Positions 20,501 to 30,896 of a stretch of DNA of 64,000 bases are shown here, piece by piece. The stretch covers positions 25,092,585-25,156,584 of the forward strand of contig CM070873.1 of NCBI GenBank assembly GCA_036365515.1, read 5' to 3'. Within the stretch, counting starts at the first letter, position 1, and each line of letters starts with the position of its first letter. The notes below the pieces were generated by a model. That model worked only from the letters and a program-made list of their open reading frames with translations, was not told where the DNA came from and did not search any database. The stretch comes from Torymus aiolomorphi. Lineage: Eukaryota; Arthropoda; Insecta; Hymenoptera; Torymidae. The position numbers and the translations under genes were made by a program.

Positions 20501-21352
20501 CAAAATTTTCAATTTCGAAAACAACGATCGCGATTCCCGACGCGACAAAAAAATTTTGAAACGCTAACAGCTCGCGAAACCCGCAACCCTCGCGTGGTAA
20601 AAACACACCAGCGTCACCCACGAGTGTTTCCGCGCGTTGTTTCTGCAGGGTGCGCCGTGAATCGCGTATGTTTGTCCACTCTTTGCGCGCCTCCACGCAA
20701 TCCCGCCCCTTGAGCGCCAAGTGCGCTTTCGCCACTACGAGCGCACGCGGTAAACAGAGATTATCACCGTCATTTTGTATAGACACTATTGAGCGCTTCT
20801 GAAGACTGGACGCCGTCAGAGCCGCTTTGCCGCGTATTCTACCTGCACCAACGGGCATTTCAACGTAATAAGCCTGTAAAATGAACGTGTCGTCAATGCC
20901 TATAATCTCATTACTCTGACATATGGAACTAATTAGATTCCATAAATCAGCGACGGTGAAATTTTCTATAGGCCTGAACGAGAGCCCCGCGGGACCTTGC
21001 GCGAACCGCTCGCATCCCACCCTCACACTGATTAAATTATTACCCGGAACATGCTCGGTTATGTAGTTATGGATATCGCTAACCGCCGCTTCCATCCATA
21101 ATACAACATTTTCTCCCTCGCGCGGTTCACCTATTCTAAAACTAATCGTGCGCCCTTGGACGCCAAACCGTCGCAGGTACTGTTGACCCTCGGCTGCAAC
21201 GATGAAGCGCTCGGCGACGGGCTGTATAACTTCATTGTTCTCGGACTCGGGGCTGACCGCCACGACACTGCCGCTGCTGCTGCTGCTGCTGCTGCTGTTG
21301 CTGCTATAAACGCCGCCGCCTACCTGTGGTGACGAATGGGACTCGGGACTCG
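17547..21352 (-). CDS. Protein-primed family B DNA polymerase, frameshifted near 3' end
   Basis: Replicates the linear element by protein priming. In the frame numbered from 21371 I see an OTU-like or terminal-protein-like region (about 195-335, DGDNLCLPRALV), a Cys/His-rich block (340-455), Exo I FYDFE (470-474), Exo II IAHNAKAFDAQF (547-558), Exo III YCQMDVEIL (677-685), an inserted FQGCYWHGC motif (about 800), polymerase motif A DICSLYPY (911-918), motif B KYCLNSLWGKFG (1107-1118) and motif C YMDTDS (1204-1209). All catalytic acids are present. The frame begins at a splice acceptor (AG at 21354-21353), not an ATG, and is lost after motif C at about 17612-17620, dropping the KxY-type region and C terminus. 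Confidence 0.93.
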
Positions 21353-21425
21353 CTAAAAAAGTCAAAAACAAATTATATTTTCTTAACTTTTTTTATTTTT
21401 AAACGTTTCTGATTTTTTTTTACAT

Positions 21426-21652
21426 TTAAGGCTCGGAATAGCCGGCAAAACTTTCGAGTATTCGCTTTACAAGATCTATGAGGTCTGCGTCGGTATATAG
21501 CGGCGAAGTCTCGTCTTGCGCCTGGTCGCGAAACCAGCGCTGCATCACTGCCTGCGGATTATGCGCTATTTGTTCGTATAACTCCGGCAAACCGTCGACA
21601 TCGGGGAGCGACGAACGAATTTCCCGATACATCAGATCGCGCGTGCGGATAA
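21426..21652 (-). CDS. Alternative 3' exon upstream of PolB
   Basis: Starts after a good acceptor (TTTTTTATTATAG) and runs in frame from the donor at 21728 to a stop at 21428-21426 (ending FAGYSEP). It would give a short non-polymerase isoform of the upstream gene. The intron would be 21653-21727 (75 bases). Confidence 0.5.
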
Positions 21653-21727
21653 CTATAATAAAAAATATTTGACTTTTAAAAAAAAACAAAATCAGAAACG
21701 CCCTTAAATAAATATATTTTTACTTAC

Positions 21728-22396
21728 ATTCGTTGACACGACGATGCGACGGGTAATTGTGGTTGTACACGGTGTTAACCATGTTTACCACGCCTTGCAG
21801 GCTCGTCAACAGCCATTCACGATCGGCACGCACAGTGTTTGCAGCAGTGCTGTTATCTTCGACATTCACGTTGGGTGGGTGGCTCGCGATAAGACGTCGT
21901 TCTGCTGGTGTCACTAGCGGACGCTCGTACATCTCAAGCGCGTCGGCAATCGCGAGATCCCTGTACATCATCTCTTCCAGGCGCCTATCAACCTCGATTC
22001 GCGCCACTCGCTCCTCTTCCGTCTCCGACTCACCCACCTCATCCTCGTCGTCGTTGAAACGCTCCCACGCAATGAGCGACGGACTTTCGGGCTGGGCGTC
22101 TTCGGGCTGGGCGTCTTCGGGCTGGGCGTCTTCGTGCTGGGTGTCTTCGGGATGGTCATCTTCGGACCTGCGCGCGTCGTCCGCGACAACCGGTTGCTCG
22201 TCCGCGGCTTCGCTCTCCGTATCGCTGTACTCAAAGTTGAGTCGTCGCGCTACAGGATTAAATACCCCACCCGTGCGCGCCGAGTGCTGCGGCGACATGG
22301 CTGACGCGCTTGGCTCGAAATTTGTCTCATCGGTGGCCACACTCGAGCTATCGGATAGCTCCGTATCCGAATCATCGCGAATGAGGCTCTCAAATA
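21728..22396 (-). CDS. Acidic internal exon upstream of PolB
   Basis: Open between an acceptor (TTTATTTACAG ending at 22397) and a strong donor (GTAAGT at 21727-21722). The apparent start at 22340 is GTG and the frame is open upstream of it, so this reads as an internal exon. It is rich in Asp/Glu and contains four near-repeats of the EDAQP pentapeptide, then DREWLLTSLQGVVNMVNTVYNHNY. The donor phase (1) matches both the acceptor at 21652 and the PolB acceptor at 21352. It may provide an N-terminal linker for the polymerase or a separate protein. No family recognised. Confidence 0.6.
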
Positions 22397-22469
22397 CTGT
22401 AAATAAAAATATGTAAATAAATAAAAAGTAAAGGAAAATTATTTTGAAAAAAAAAAGTTTTAGACTTAC

Positions 22470-22881
22470 CTAAACGTTCCGTGCGCGCATTCGCAATATC
22501 GCGAAACACGGGTAACCCGCTTAATCAGCGCTCGAAGACATCATCTTCAATGACGGTCTGCACTTCGCGCGAACAAGCGAATGCGTTGTAAAGGCGCACT
22601 ATTGCGCGATACCCTGCCATTCTTAGTAGTAGTCGTAATTGCGCTGATAAGTTTTCACGCGACATACGCCGTAAACGGCGTAGCCACACGGGGTTTCTGC
22701 CGTGACGGGCTCTAGCCGCGGGCCGTAACACGGCTTTCCGCAACGAACTATTTGCCTGATTATCCATCTCGAAACTTCTGAATAGACTGAGTGCGTCGCA
22801 CGCAAGCTTGGACTTCTTATACACACCCGTCATCTTTGAAACGCACCCCAACAAACGTATGATAAAAAAAAAATTAGTCAT
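22470..22881 (-). pseudogene. Basic 5' exon upstream of PolB with in-frame stop
   Basis: An arginine-rich helical frame (RRLRRMSRENLSAQLRLLLRMAGYRAIVRLYNAF) ends at a TGA at 22527-22525, but the same register stays open from there to a strong donor (GTAAGT at 22469-22464) whose phase fits the next exon at 22396. The intron (22397-22469) would be 73 bases. It occupies the same place as the 44056-44250 exon of PLN-B; sequence similarity between the two is only suggestive. Confidence 0.45.
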
Positions 22882-23159
22882 CTAGTCATCTCGAAGAAGT
22901 TGACGACAGCGTCCTACCCCGTGAGCACATTTTCTTCGAAACATTCCGAGAGTCAAAATAAACATCTTATGAAAAAAGAGTGGACATCGAAAAAAAAAAT
23001 AGCAGCGCTATGCAGGCACTCCAGCTGAGAAAAAGGAACAACACTTCCTCAAACGTACGTGCGTGGGACCAGTGCCGTAAAATACGACCCCCATTGATTT
23101 GACGAGAAAGCCGAGAAGCACACTTGAGATAAAAACTATACAAACCGTTGTACTGTGCC

Positions 23160-23348
23160 CAGTCGGGTGGTATTGTTTTACAAAAGCATTGCTCACTCTA
23201 CCCTGGCTGCCCGCCCGCCCGCCCGCCCGTCCGCCTGCCGAAATTAGAGAAAACTCTAAATACAGACTAGCATTGTGAGTCTGATAGTTCGTTTATCGCT
23301 CGAAAGTACGCTACAGTCGGGGGTGTTGTTTTACAAAACCATTACTCA

Positions 23349-23391
<43 letters not shown>

Positions 23392-23463
23392 AAAATTAGA
23401 GAAAAATCTAAATACAGGCTAGCATTGTGGGTCTGATAGTTCGTTTACCGCTCGTAAGTACGT
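23160..23463 (+). repeat. Tandem 150-bp duplication with (CCTG)n and (CCCG)n cores
   Basis: Two units (about 23160-23314 and 23315-23463) share GTTTTACAAAA.CATT.CTCACCCTGCC, then a tetranucleotide run that differs between copies (GCCC versus GCCT), then AAATTAGAGAAAA.TCTAAATACAG.CTAGCATTGTG. A second, looser duplication lies at about 23580-23790 (CTTAATCGGGT.CTTTTTCATCGCTCACACTATTCCCCGA). The span 22882-24000 has no supported gene. Confidence 0.8.
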
Positions 23464-24081
23464 CGTAAGTACGACGTAAATACCTCACAACACCAAAAAT
23501 GTACAGACTTTCCCCGAGCAGCCCGCTTTCTTCGGGACGCCCACCAACGCTGGAAATTTTCTTGCCTTAAGAAACGTCGCTTAATCGGGTCCTTTTTCAT
23601 CGCTCACACTATTCCCCGAAACCGAGAGTTTCTGTAGGGAACGTGTGTTTACTCTGGCCAACCTAGGCAGTTTTCTCGACGCTTTAGCCGCCATAAACCA
23701 CGGCGCTTAATCGGGTACTTTTTCATCGCTCACACTATTCCCCGAGAATTTTATAACACTACTACTACTATAAAACTGAAAGTTTCTGTAGGAAACGCTC
23801 GTACTTACTCCCTCGAATCCTGGCCAGTTTCTCCCCACTCTACCCTCCACGGTCGTGCACATAAAAGCGTGGGGCGTGCACTGTCACAGTACCAATCAAC
23901 CTTAGACAGCCACAGCATCGCCATCGCCGCCAACAGTCACAGCATCGCCATCACCGCCAACAGCCACAGCATCGCCAACAGCCACAGCATCGCCATCGCT
24001 GCCATCGCCATCATCATCATCGTCATCGTCATCATCATCATCGTCATCGTCATCGTCGTCGTCGTCATCGTCGCCGTCAAC

Positions 24082-24285
24082 ATGGAAACATTGAAAAATT
24101 TTCAATTTATCGAGAATATTTTACAAACTGTCTTCAACGAGCAATATAATATTTATAAAAAGATAGAGGCGTCCGACAGGGTCATCGAGCGGGTGACCGT
24201 GAAGATTCAAAATAAGAGTGTCCGCTGTCTGGATTGTGCCAGGCAGCGTTTGCACAGCGAGGAAAACCACATTCGTGATAAATAA
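24082..24285 (+). CDS. Small plus-strand ORF in PLN-A right arm
   Basis: 67 residues from the ATG at 24082, just after an (ATC/GTC)n microsatellite (about 23990-24080); upstream open frame is repeat-encoded. It contains a CxxC (SVRCLDCARQRLH). The same register continues past the TAA (24283-24285) as coding-like sequence to 24504 (LLGAWPSEERQRV...), so the gene may once have been longer. No family recognised. It is on the opposite strand to the main Polinton genes. Confidence 0.45.
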   Translation: METLKNFQFIENILQTVFNEQYNIYKKIEASDRVIERVTVKIQNKSVRCLDCARQRLHSEENHIRDK

Positions 24286-24635
24286 GAAGTATACGACAAA
24301 CTGACGGCGGATTCAATGGTACTTCTGGGAGCCTGGCCCAGCGAAGAAAGGCAACGTGTGCGGACTCGGTGCATGAGTCGTATACGTCTTCCAGATGGTA
24401 ATCAAGAAAGAATATACGCATTACGCACCAAGAGACAGCGGACACTGTGCATGAGCCGACAAAGTGCGTGCTCATTACGCATGCGTCGCCGCCGCCGCCA
24501 ATAAAAGTGGGGGCATCCAGAGCGAGGCTAACGGAGCCACCACCACCACCACCACCACCACCACCACTGCCGCCACCAGCGCCACGCAGCATTGCATCAT
24601 GTCACCGCTCGCCGGTCGTCAGTATTACCCCAGCG

Positions 24636-24773
24636 ATGGAGCACACGGGTAAAAAAATTGCCGCCATGCGACAACAGCTCGCTAGTGCGAGCAAGAGACT
24701 AGAGCGCTACATGCGCGGTGTGAGGCGTACTGCGGAAATAGTCGAAGGAATAAAAGCCCAAGTGCAACTCCTC

Positions 24774-24810
<37 letters not shown>

Positions 24811-25202
24811 TGCAACAGCAGCAGCAGCCCAGCCCTGCAACGGGCACATGGTGTAATTCGTGTGGAATAATATTCCGCACTCTGAGGAGAGACCCTGAGG
24901 GCCAATCGTGGGAACAATGCTGGCGGGCAGCCGGTACAAGTGCTGCGAGTGCAAAAAAACCGCGTGCGAGTGTCTCAACGAAATGGACACACCGCGATCA
25001 CCGCTGCGATCACCACCACCACCACCACCACCACAAGCAGCAGCAGCAGCAGCAGAAATTCCTGCGTCTACAGCAGCAACATACGACACCAGTGCAGCCG
25101 TATAGTGCAATATGTGTGTGCGGGCGCAGAACTGTGCGTGTGTGGGCGCGTATGTGTGTGTGTGTGTGCACTGTGTGCCCGGCCGTGTCTGCGAACACTT
25201 GA
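24636..25202 (+). CDS. Coiled-coil, polyglutamine ORF in PLN-A right arm
   Basis: From the ATG at 24636 the protein has an N-terminal basic coiled-coil (MRQQLASASKRLERYMRG), a CAG-encoded polyglutamine run (about 24775-24830) and a CNSC pair. Beyond about 24920 this frame is low-complexity, while the overlapping frame at 24908-25105 carries a CCECKKTACECL cluster. Together these look like a split zinc-binding domain. A register change near 24910-24950 is likely. The downstream part is CAC, CAG and GT repeats. No family recognised. Confidence 0.4.
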
Positions 25203-25299
25203 CACATGTGTGCCTACACGTATCACCGGATACGTGTGCGACTGTACGTGTTTGTACATGTGTGTGACAGCAGTAAGTACTGTTGAAAAAATGTACATG

Positions 25300-25308
25300 T
25301 GTATGTGC

Positions 25309-25346
<38 letters not shown>
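25300..25346. repeat. (GT)n microsatellite tract
   Basis: Near-pure GT run inside a longer GTGT-rich stretch (25115-25430). The stretch 25203-25579 has no gene. Confidence 0.9.
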
Positions 25347-25348
<2 letters not shown>

Positions 25349-25579
25349 ACTGCGTGTCCGTACGTGTCTGCGAACACGTGACACGCATGTGCATATACGT
25401 ATCAAATATGCGCTTGTACGTGTGTGTGTGCGTTATAATTAATAAAAATATTAATTATTAATTATTAATACAAATTGTTATTTTTAACCACCACCGAAAA
25501 ACAATCCCACGCTATCCCCTCCTCACCCTCTCTCTCTCTCTCTCTCGTAGTAGCGGGGCGAGTATAGCGACCGTTTGAT

Positions 25580-25600
25580 ACCACGCAAGCGAGCGCTTAC

Positions 25601-25637
<37 letters not shown>

Positions 25638-26207
25638 CAAAACTCCCCACTCCTCTCGAGCCACGCGACTTGCAGTACGCTCAAGCCACCCGGAGAGAGC
25701 ACACGGCCCGTGCTCAGTGGGGATGCCAACTACCGGCACACGCGTGGCAAGTATAGCGTAGTCCGCCCCTCTACATCCACCGCGCCCACGCGCTCAAGCT
25801 GCCTGCGAAAGAGTGGGGGGCGTGTGACTGGTATAGCGCACCAATACCCTGCGCTGGCTGCGAAGGAGTGGGGGCGCCATGACGGGTATAGTGGGCCAGC
25901 AGGTTACGTCATGACCGCTATAGCGAGAACAGCGGTATCAGGTTACGACGCCATCAAGTGGACACTTAAACAGGAGCTATACAGTAGCTCATTAACAATA
26001 GGCTATTAATCATTGTTTATATAAATAAACAATAATTAACTAGTGTTTTGCTACTGTTTTGCTACTGTTTTGGCCACTGTTTATATAAACAAACACTTAA
26101 GATAAGAGATGTTTATATAAACACTTGAGTCAAGTGCACACTTGAAGATGACACCGGAAGTGTAACCTGATACCTATCTGTCTCGCTATAGCGGTACACC
26201 TACTACT
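25580..26207 (-). repeat. PLN-A right terminal inverted repeat
   Basis: Reverse complement of 3009-3700, with GTTTATATAAAC palindromes at 26079-26090 and 26111-26122. It ends at 26207 and is followed by TACAAT (26208-26213). The inner part contains a (CT)n run at about 25603-25632, a shorter version of the GAGAGA on the left. It lacks the 86-bp duplication found in the left repeat. Confidence 0.9.
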
Positions 26208-26213
26208 TACAAT

Positions 26214-26791
26214 GTCCGGCCCGCGAAACAATATGGATGGACATGATTGTCCCCGAACATCACCGCGTCAAATATAATGAAAAAAGGGAAATATATCCGA
26301 ACGTCTACATCGGAGGAAAAGATGTCATTCCGGCGGACGACATAAAAATCTTTGTCCCGTTAAAAAACGAGAATGATTACGACATTCAAATAAGAGTTCC
26401 GAAACTCACCCCGGTAGTGGCGAATTACGTCGAAAAGGGGGAAACTGTTCAAAAAAATAGTATAGAAAGTGTAAAATCGAAAGTTTCATTTCAGCCATTT
26501 TCATTAATTAGCAGCGAGAATCGGCCGAAAAACGTGACGGACTCCGTAATACATAGCAGCGCGAATGAAACGGAGGAAAAAGATAACACTATCAAGGAGA
26601 CAGAAAACAACTCCTTACCCACAAATCATGTATCGAAAAAACGAAAAACTAATGCGGACGAGGTTAGTCGAGAATTATCAAAAATTATCGCGATAAACGC
26701 ATATTTAAAAGACGAACTCGCGAGTGTGACTAACAAGAACTTCGATTCAAATATTAGCAGCGCGAATAGCGTGATCGGACTAGAGACATAG
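26214..26791 (+). pseudogene. pol: GYP-1 Pol, segment between protease and RT
   Basis: Continuation of the protease frame after PLN-A. Opening residues (HHRVKYNEKREIYPNVYIGG, then VPLKNENDYDIQIRVPKLTP) are a connecting domain typical of Gypsy Pol between protease and RT. The frame closes at 26791 and Pol resumes in another register by 26949, so at least one frameshift lies between them. Confidence 0.75.
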
Positions 26792-26948
26792 TCCTAAACA
26801 ACGCGAGTGATTCCTGCCAGAAGGAAGATGCTCGCGCGATAACATTAAGTAGTAAAGACAGCTCTCCAAGCGTCATCTACGAAGAACGGTAGTTACAGAA
26901 AACATACCGGAAACAATCAGCTCCGACCAGAGCCTGGTAATAAACAAC

Positions 26949-28523
26949 GTGCGAGACAACCGCGATCACGCGAGAGCCTTATGCAATGTCGAGCACGCGA
27001 TTTGCAACAAACATGACATAAAGTCTACTAGCAGCATCGCGAACGTGATTTTTGATAACTACAGTAGCGCGACCGATGCCATTAAAAATAAATATGATCG
27101 CGAGTCAATTAGCAGCCCCGCGAGCGTGATTTTTCCTAATCGCAGTAGCGAAGTTGATGCCATTTTTAATAAAAGGGACAATGAGCCCACTAGCAGCATC
27201 AATGACGTGATTCTTAACGATTATAGCAGCGCGAGCGAGGCCATCAAAAATAAACAAGACCGCGAGTATAATAGCAGCATCGGAAGCATGATTAATGAGT
27301 ACAGTAGCGCGAGCGGTGCCATTCAAACAAGTAGCGTCAGCGCCGAAAGGGTGATAAATAATGAAACTAACAGCACGGGCGACACGCGAAAAATGAAAAA
27401 TCAAATAATGGACTCGGGACCATCGTGCCCCGACGATTACGAAGCATATATTGGTTCATTTTTTAACTCATTCGAGAAAACGGATTTTTACGATCAAAAC
27501 ATCCCAACGGACCAATTCACGGATGAATATTGTACCTCGGAACACGACGACGCGACCGAGCGCGATATTTATTCAATATTGGCCTGTCTCGATGAAGGAC
27601 TCGATTTCGATAGGGAAACCATCTTTGCTTACGATGAAGCAGAGCTAGACTCCTATAACATTTTTAATCTAGAGGAAGTCCCGAGTTCGAACTTACAGGA
27701 GCGAAGCGAATTAGTGAAAAAACTAATAAACATTGACAAATGCGATGAAGACATGCGCCCTAGAATAGAGTCTTTGTGTGATCGACACGCGGATATATTT
27801 CAATTGCCGAGTGAAAAGTTAAATGCGACGCATATGGCGGAACATAGGATTGTAACCACCGATAGCGTCCCTGTAAATATTAAACAGTACAGGTACCCAC
27901 CGATGCTAAAAGACGAAATAGAAAGACAAGTAGGGAAAATGCTTCGAGAAGACATTATCGAACCTTCTGATTCGCCATATAACAGTCCGCTTTGGATTGT
28001 TCCGAAAAAACCAGATAGCTTAGGAAATAAAAGATGGCGACCGGTAATCGATTATCGCGAATTAAACAAGAAAACAATTAGTGACGCGTACCCGATTCCT
28101 AACATTAACGAAATTATAGACCAATTAGGAGGAGCAGAATACTTAAGTATCCTCGATCTCGCGTCAGGTTTCCATCAGATCCCCATGCGAAACGAGGACA
28201 AGCCGAAAACTGCTTTCTCAACTCCTTACGGTCACTATCACTTCACTCGAATGCCTTTCGGTTTAAAGAATTCACCAGCGACATTTCAGCGTCAGATGGA
28301 CTCCCTGTTCCGCGGATTACAAGCGCGGGAGGTTTTCATTTATGTAGATGATTGTATCATATTTGCTAAAACCATCGAGGAACATGACGCGAAATTCAAT
28401 AAAGTTGCGGAAAGACTCCGAAACGCCGGCATGCGCCTGCAACCGGATAAGTGTGAATTCTATAAGAAAGAGGTAGAAAAACCAGAAAAATATCAGACAA
28501 CTCTTAGGTTTAGCAAATTATGA
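26949..28523 (+). pseudogene. pol: GYP-1 reverse transcriptase region, damaged
   Basis: The first 140 residues consist of imperfect tandem repeats (YSSA.DAIKNK.DRE..SS pattern, three to four units). RT proper begins near HRIVTTDSVPVNIKQY (about residue 298) and continues with LNKKTISDAYPIPNI, LDLASGFHQIPM, RMPFGLKNSPATFQRQMD and the catalytic YVDD motif. After CEFYKKEV the expected LGH-type connection segment is missing and the register changes: the code for an LLGLANYDRKF-like block is in another frame at about 28500-28530. Copy is therefore defective. Confidence 0.88.
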
Positions 28524-28575
28524 CAGGAAATTTATACCTTTTTACGCGAAGGAAACAAAGGCACTATCTACGCTG

Positions 28576-30117
28576 TTGAGAAAAGAAACTGTATTTTATT
28601 GGAAAGAACCACAACAGGGAGCACTCGATTATCTAATAAAAAGCCTTACCAATGCACCTTTGCTAAAATATCCCGACTTTTCTAAACCTTTCCTTGTAAC
28701 GTGTGACGCTTCATTTTACGCAATAGGCGCGGTACTTAGTCAAATTTATTTAATGGAAACAAAGAGTCACGATTTACCCGTGGCATATTTTTCGAGACAT
28801 CTAAAAAATGCTGAAATTAATTACTCGACCATTGAGAAAGAACTTTTGGCAATGGTAGCAGCCGCGTTTCAATTTAGATACTGTCTCTACGGAAGGAAAT
28901 TTACCTTCTATACCGACCATAAACCCCTCGTTTGGGTACATAACGTTAAAGATCCGACATCCCGTCTCAAACGATTTTATTTCAAACTGAGCGAATTTGA
29001 TTACGACGTCGTCTATAAAGAGGGAAAGACGAATTTCGTGGCGGATGCATTGTCAAGGAACCCGTCAAACATCGAGAATGACCGTATTTTCATAACGTCT
29101 ACTAGTTCAGATGAAACTTATACGCCACAAGCGCGTAGCGGTCCCATTATCGCCGAAATCCCGAACGAAGAAATTCCATCTACCAGTAAACAGGATAAAC
29201 ATTCCCCGAACGTTAATATAAATAACGATACGGATGAAAGTCACGCCGACGACGATGACGAACAAAGCGATAACGACATTTCGTCGCTTCACAGTTATAA
29301 TAATAACCCATCAACTCTCGCCTCTGATATAATTGACACCCCGAGCGTGCCATATGACCACAATGTGCGCGAACCCGGCGAGAATGTTATCGAAATAAGA
29401 GACAGCCTTTTTACACATAAAGATAATGTGCTTTATTTCGTGACAGGCGACAACCAACCACTGTGCTCCGGCGCAGTTGAAATAGCCGAGCGCGACGGCC
29501 TACCTCTTCAGTGTAGCCCGGACCCCGGTTCTGTCAAGACCTTCTTAGTCTCGCGAAAACTTTACATCGCAGTTACGCTCAAAACTGATAGACACTCGCG
29601 TGTTGACGAGGACTTACTTATTTTCGCGTTTGAAAATTTAGCCAAAGTCCTCAACGAAAAGAATCCTAAAACAATACGAGCCTCAATTACACATTCGATT
29701 GATGATTTCTCGGTTCGCGTGTTCACACATCGATTAAAAGGTGTGCTTTCTCACGTAAGGACAAAAATATTATTGTGTAAAGGATTAGTGAAAACTCCTG
29801 AAAACGAGGAGGAAAGAAAAAGGATCATTTCCCAAAACCACTCACATCCAGTAAACGGTCACAAAGGTGTGAACAAAACCTATCACCGTATTCGCCAAGA
29901 GTACTACTGGCCTACGTTAAAGAAGGACATCCAACTACACATAGGCCGCTGTGAAGTTTGTCAACGCAGTAAATTGGTAAGGAGAAAAATACATCAACCA
30001 ATGATCCTCACAGATACTCCGGGCCAGGCTTTTGAGAAAATCTCTATGGATATTGTTGGTCCTTTGCCTTTAACGAAAAATAAGAATTCCCATATATTGA
30101 CAATGCAGTGCCTATGA
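28576..30117 (+). pseudogene. pol: GYP-1 RNase H and integrase N-terminal part
   Basis: RNase H motifs are LVTCDASFYAIGAVLSQ, STIEKELLAMVAA and FTFYTDHKPLVW, with Asp/Glu/Asp residues present. After a long acidic linker comes the integrase zinc domain (HPVNGHKGVNKTYHRIRQEYYWP...CEVCQRSK, HHCC) and the first catalytic Asp (ISMDIVGPLPL). A TGA at 30115-30117 stops the frame, but the same register continues at once with integrase residues. Confidence 0.88.
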
Positions 30118-30870
30118 ACAAAATACGTCATTGCAGTACCTCTAAAAAAGACAGACTCGATTCAAATCGCGACAGCATTTTTGAATGAATTCGTTTGCGT
30201 ATACGGATCGCCGCGAATTCTGTTAACTGATCAGGGTGCAAACTTCACTTCCAGCTTAATGAAAAACATAGCAAAATTATGTAGAACCACGAAATGTACA
30301 ACTACTGCTTACCGCCCCCAGAGTAACGGATCAATCGAGAGAATGCATCATGTCTTGAAGGAATACTTTAAATGCCATGTTAAGAATGAGCAATTATGGG
30401 ATGAATGGTTAAATTGCGCGACTTTTGCGTATAATACAAGCGTACACGAGGGCACTCGATTAACTCCATACGAATGCGTGTTCGGAAACATAGCCCGCAC
30501 CCCTATAGATAGACCATTGCCGCCCGAGAGCAACGAATCTTACTTCGAATATTTATTAGAATTAAAACAGCGAATTAATAAAACGCAATTTTTGGCACAT
30601 GAAAATTTAAAAAGGGCCAAAGCCAAATCTAAGGAATATTACGACAAACGAAACAACCCTTGTAAGTTCGAAGTCGGAGACAAGGTTCTCCTTTTGAAAG
30701 AACCCAAAAAGGGACCATTCGATTCAGAGTATACCGGTCCTCACACGATCATAAAAATCTTCGACGACAATTGTAACGTAGAAATAACTTATAAAAATAA
30801 AACTCGTGTCGTACATACGAATAAATTGCGACCAACAGGTCTCGATATGCAAGAGGCGAGTATTGATTAA
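30118..30870 (+). pseudogene. pol: GYP-1 integrase C-terminal part
   Basis: In the same register after the TGA. The second catalytic Asp is in LLTDQGANF and the Glu in PQSNGSIERMHH. The C-terminal part has the KFEVGDKVLLLKEP...YTGPHTIIKI module. The in-frame stop upstream makes this unexpressed unless read through. It is followed 26 bases later by env. Confidence 0.88.
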
Positions 30871-30896
30871 GAACACGCCTTTTTCAGGAAACCACA

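Larger units (their letters stand above)
3009..26207. mobile_element. PLN-A: complete Polinton/Maverick element
   Basis: 23,199 bases bounded by 6-bp direct repeats TACAAT (3003-3008 and 26208-26213), the target-site length typical of Polintons. The element starts AGTAGTAGGTGTACC and ends GGTACACCTACTACT, a perfect inverted match with the AG...CT termini of the class. Long terminal inverted repeats lie at about 3009-3700 and 25580-26207. Its gene set (protein-primed PolB, retroviral-type integrase, A32-like ATPase, adenain-like protease, major and minor capsid proteins) is the full Polinton or adintovirus core. Most genes lie on the minus strand. Breaks include a PolB frameshift, an integrase N-terminal frameshift, a small gene split by a solo LTR, and a lost start codon in the pVI-like gene. 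It is nested in GYP-1. Confidence 0.95.

Noticed and set aside
23902..24105. Poly-aspartate minus-strand ORF.
   Set aside because: Product of the (GAT)n microsatellite.
24182..24592. Minus-strand glycine-rich ORF.
   Set aside because: Antisense to the plus-strand small gene and the CAC repeat; no independent support.
24772..25377. Minus-strand His/Thr repeat ORFs.
   Set aside because: Encoded by GT, CAC and CAG repeats.
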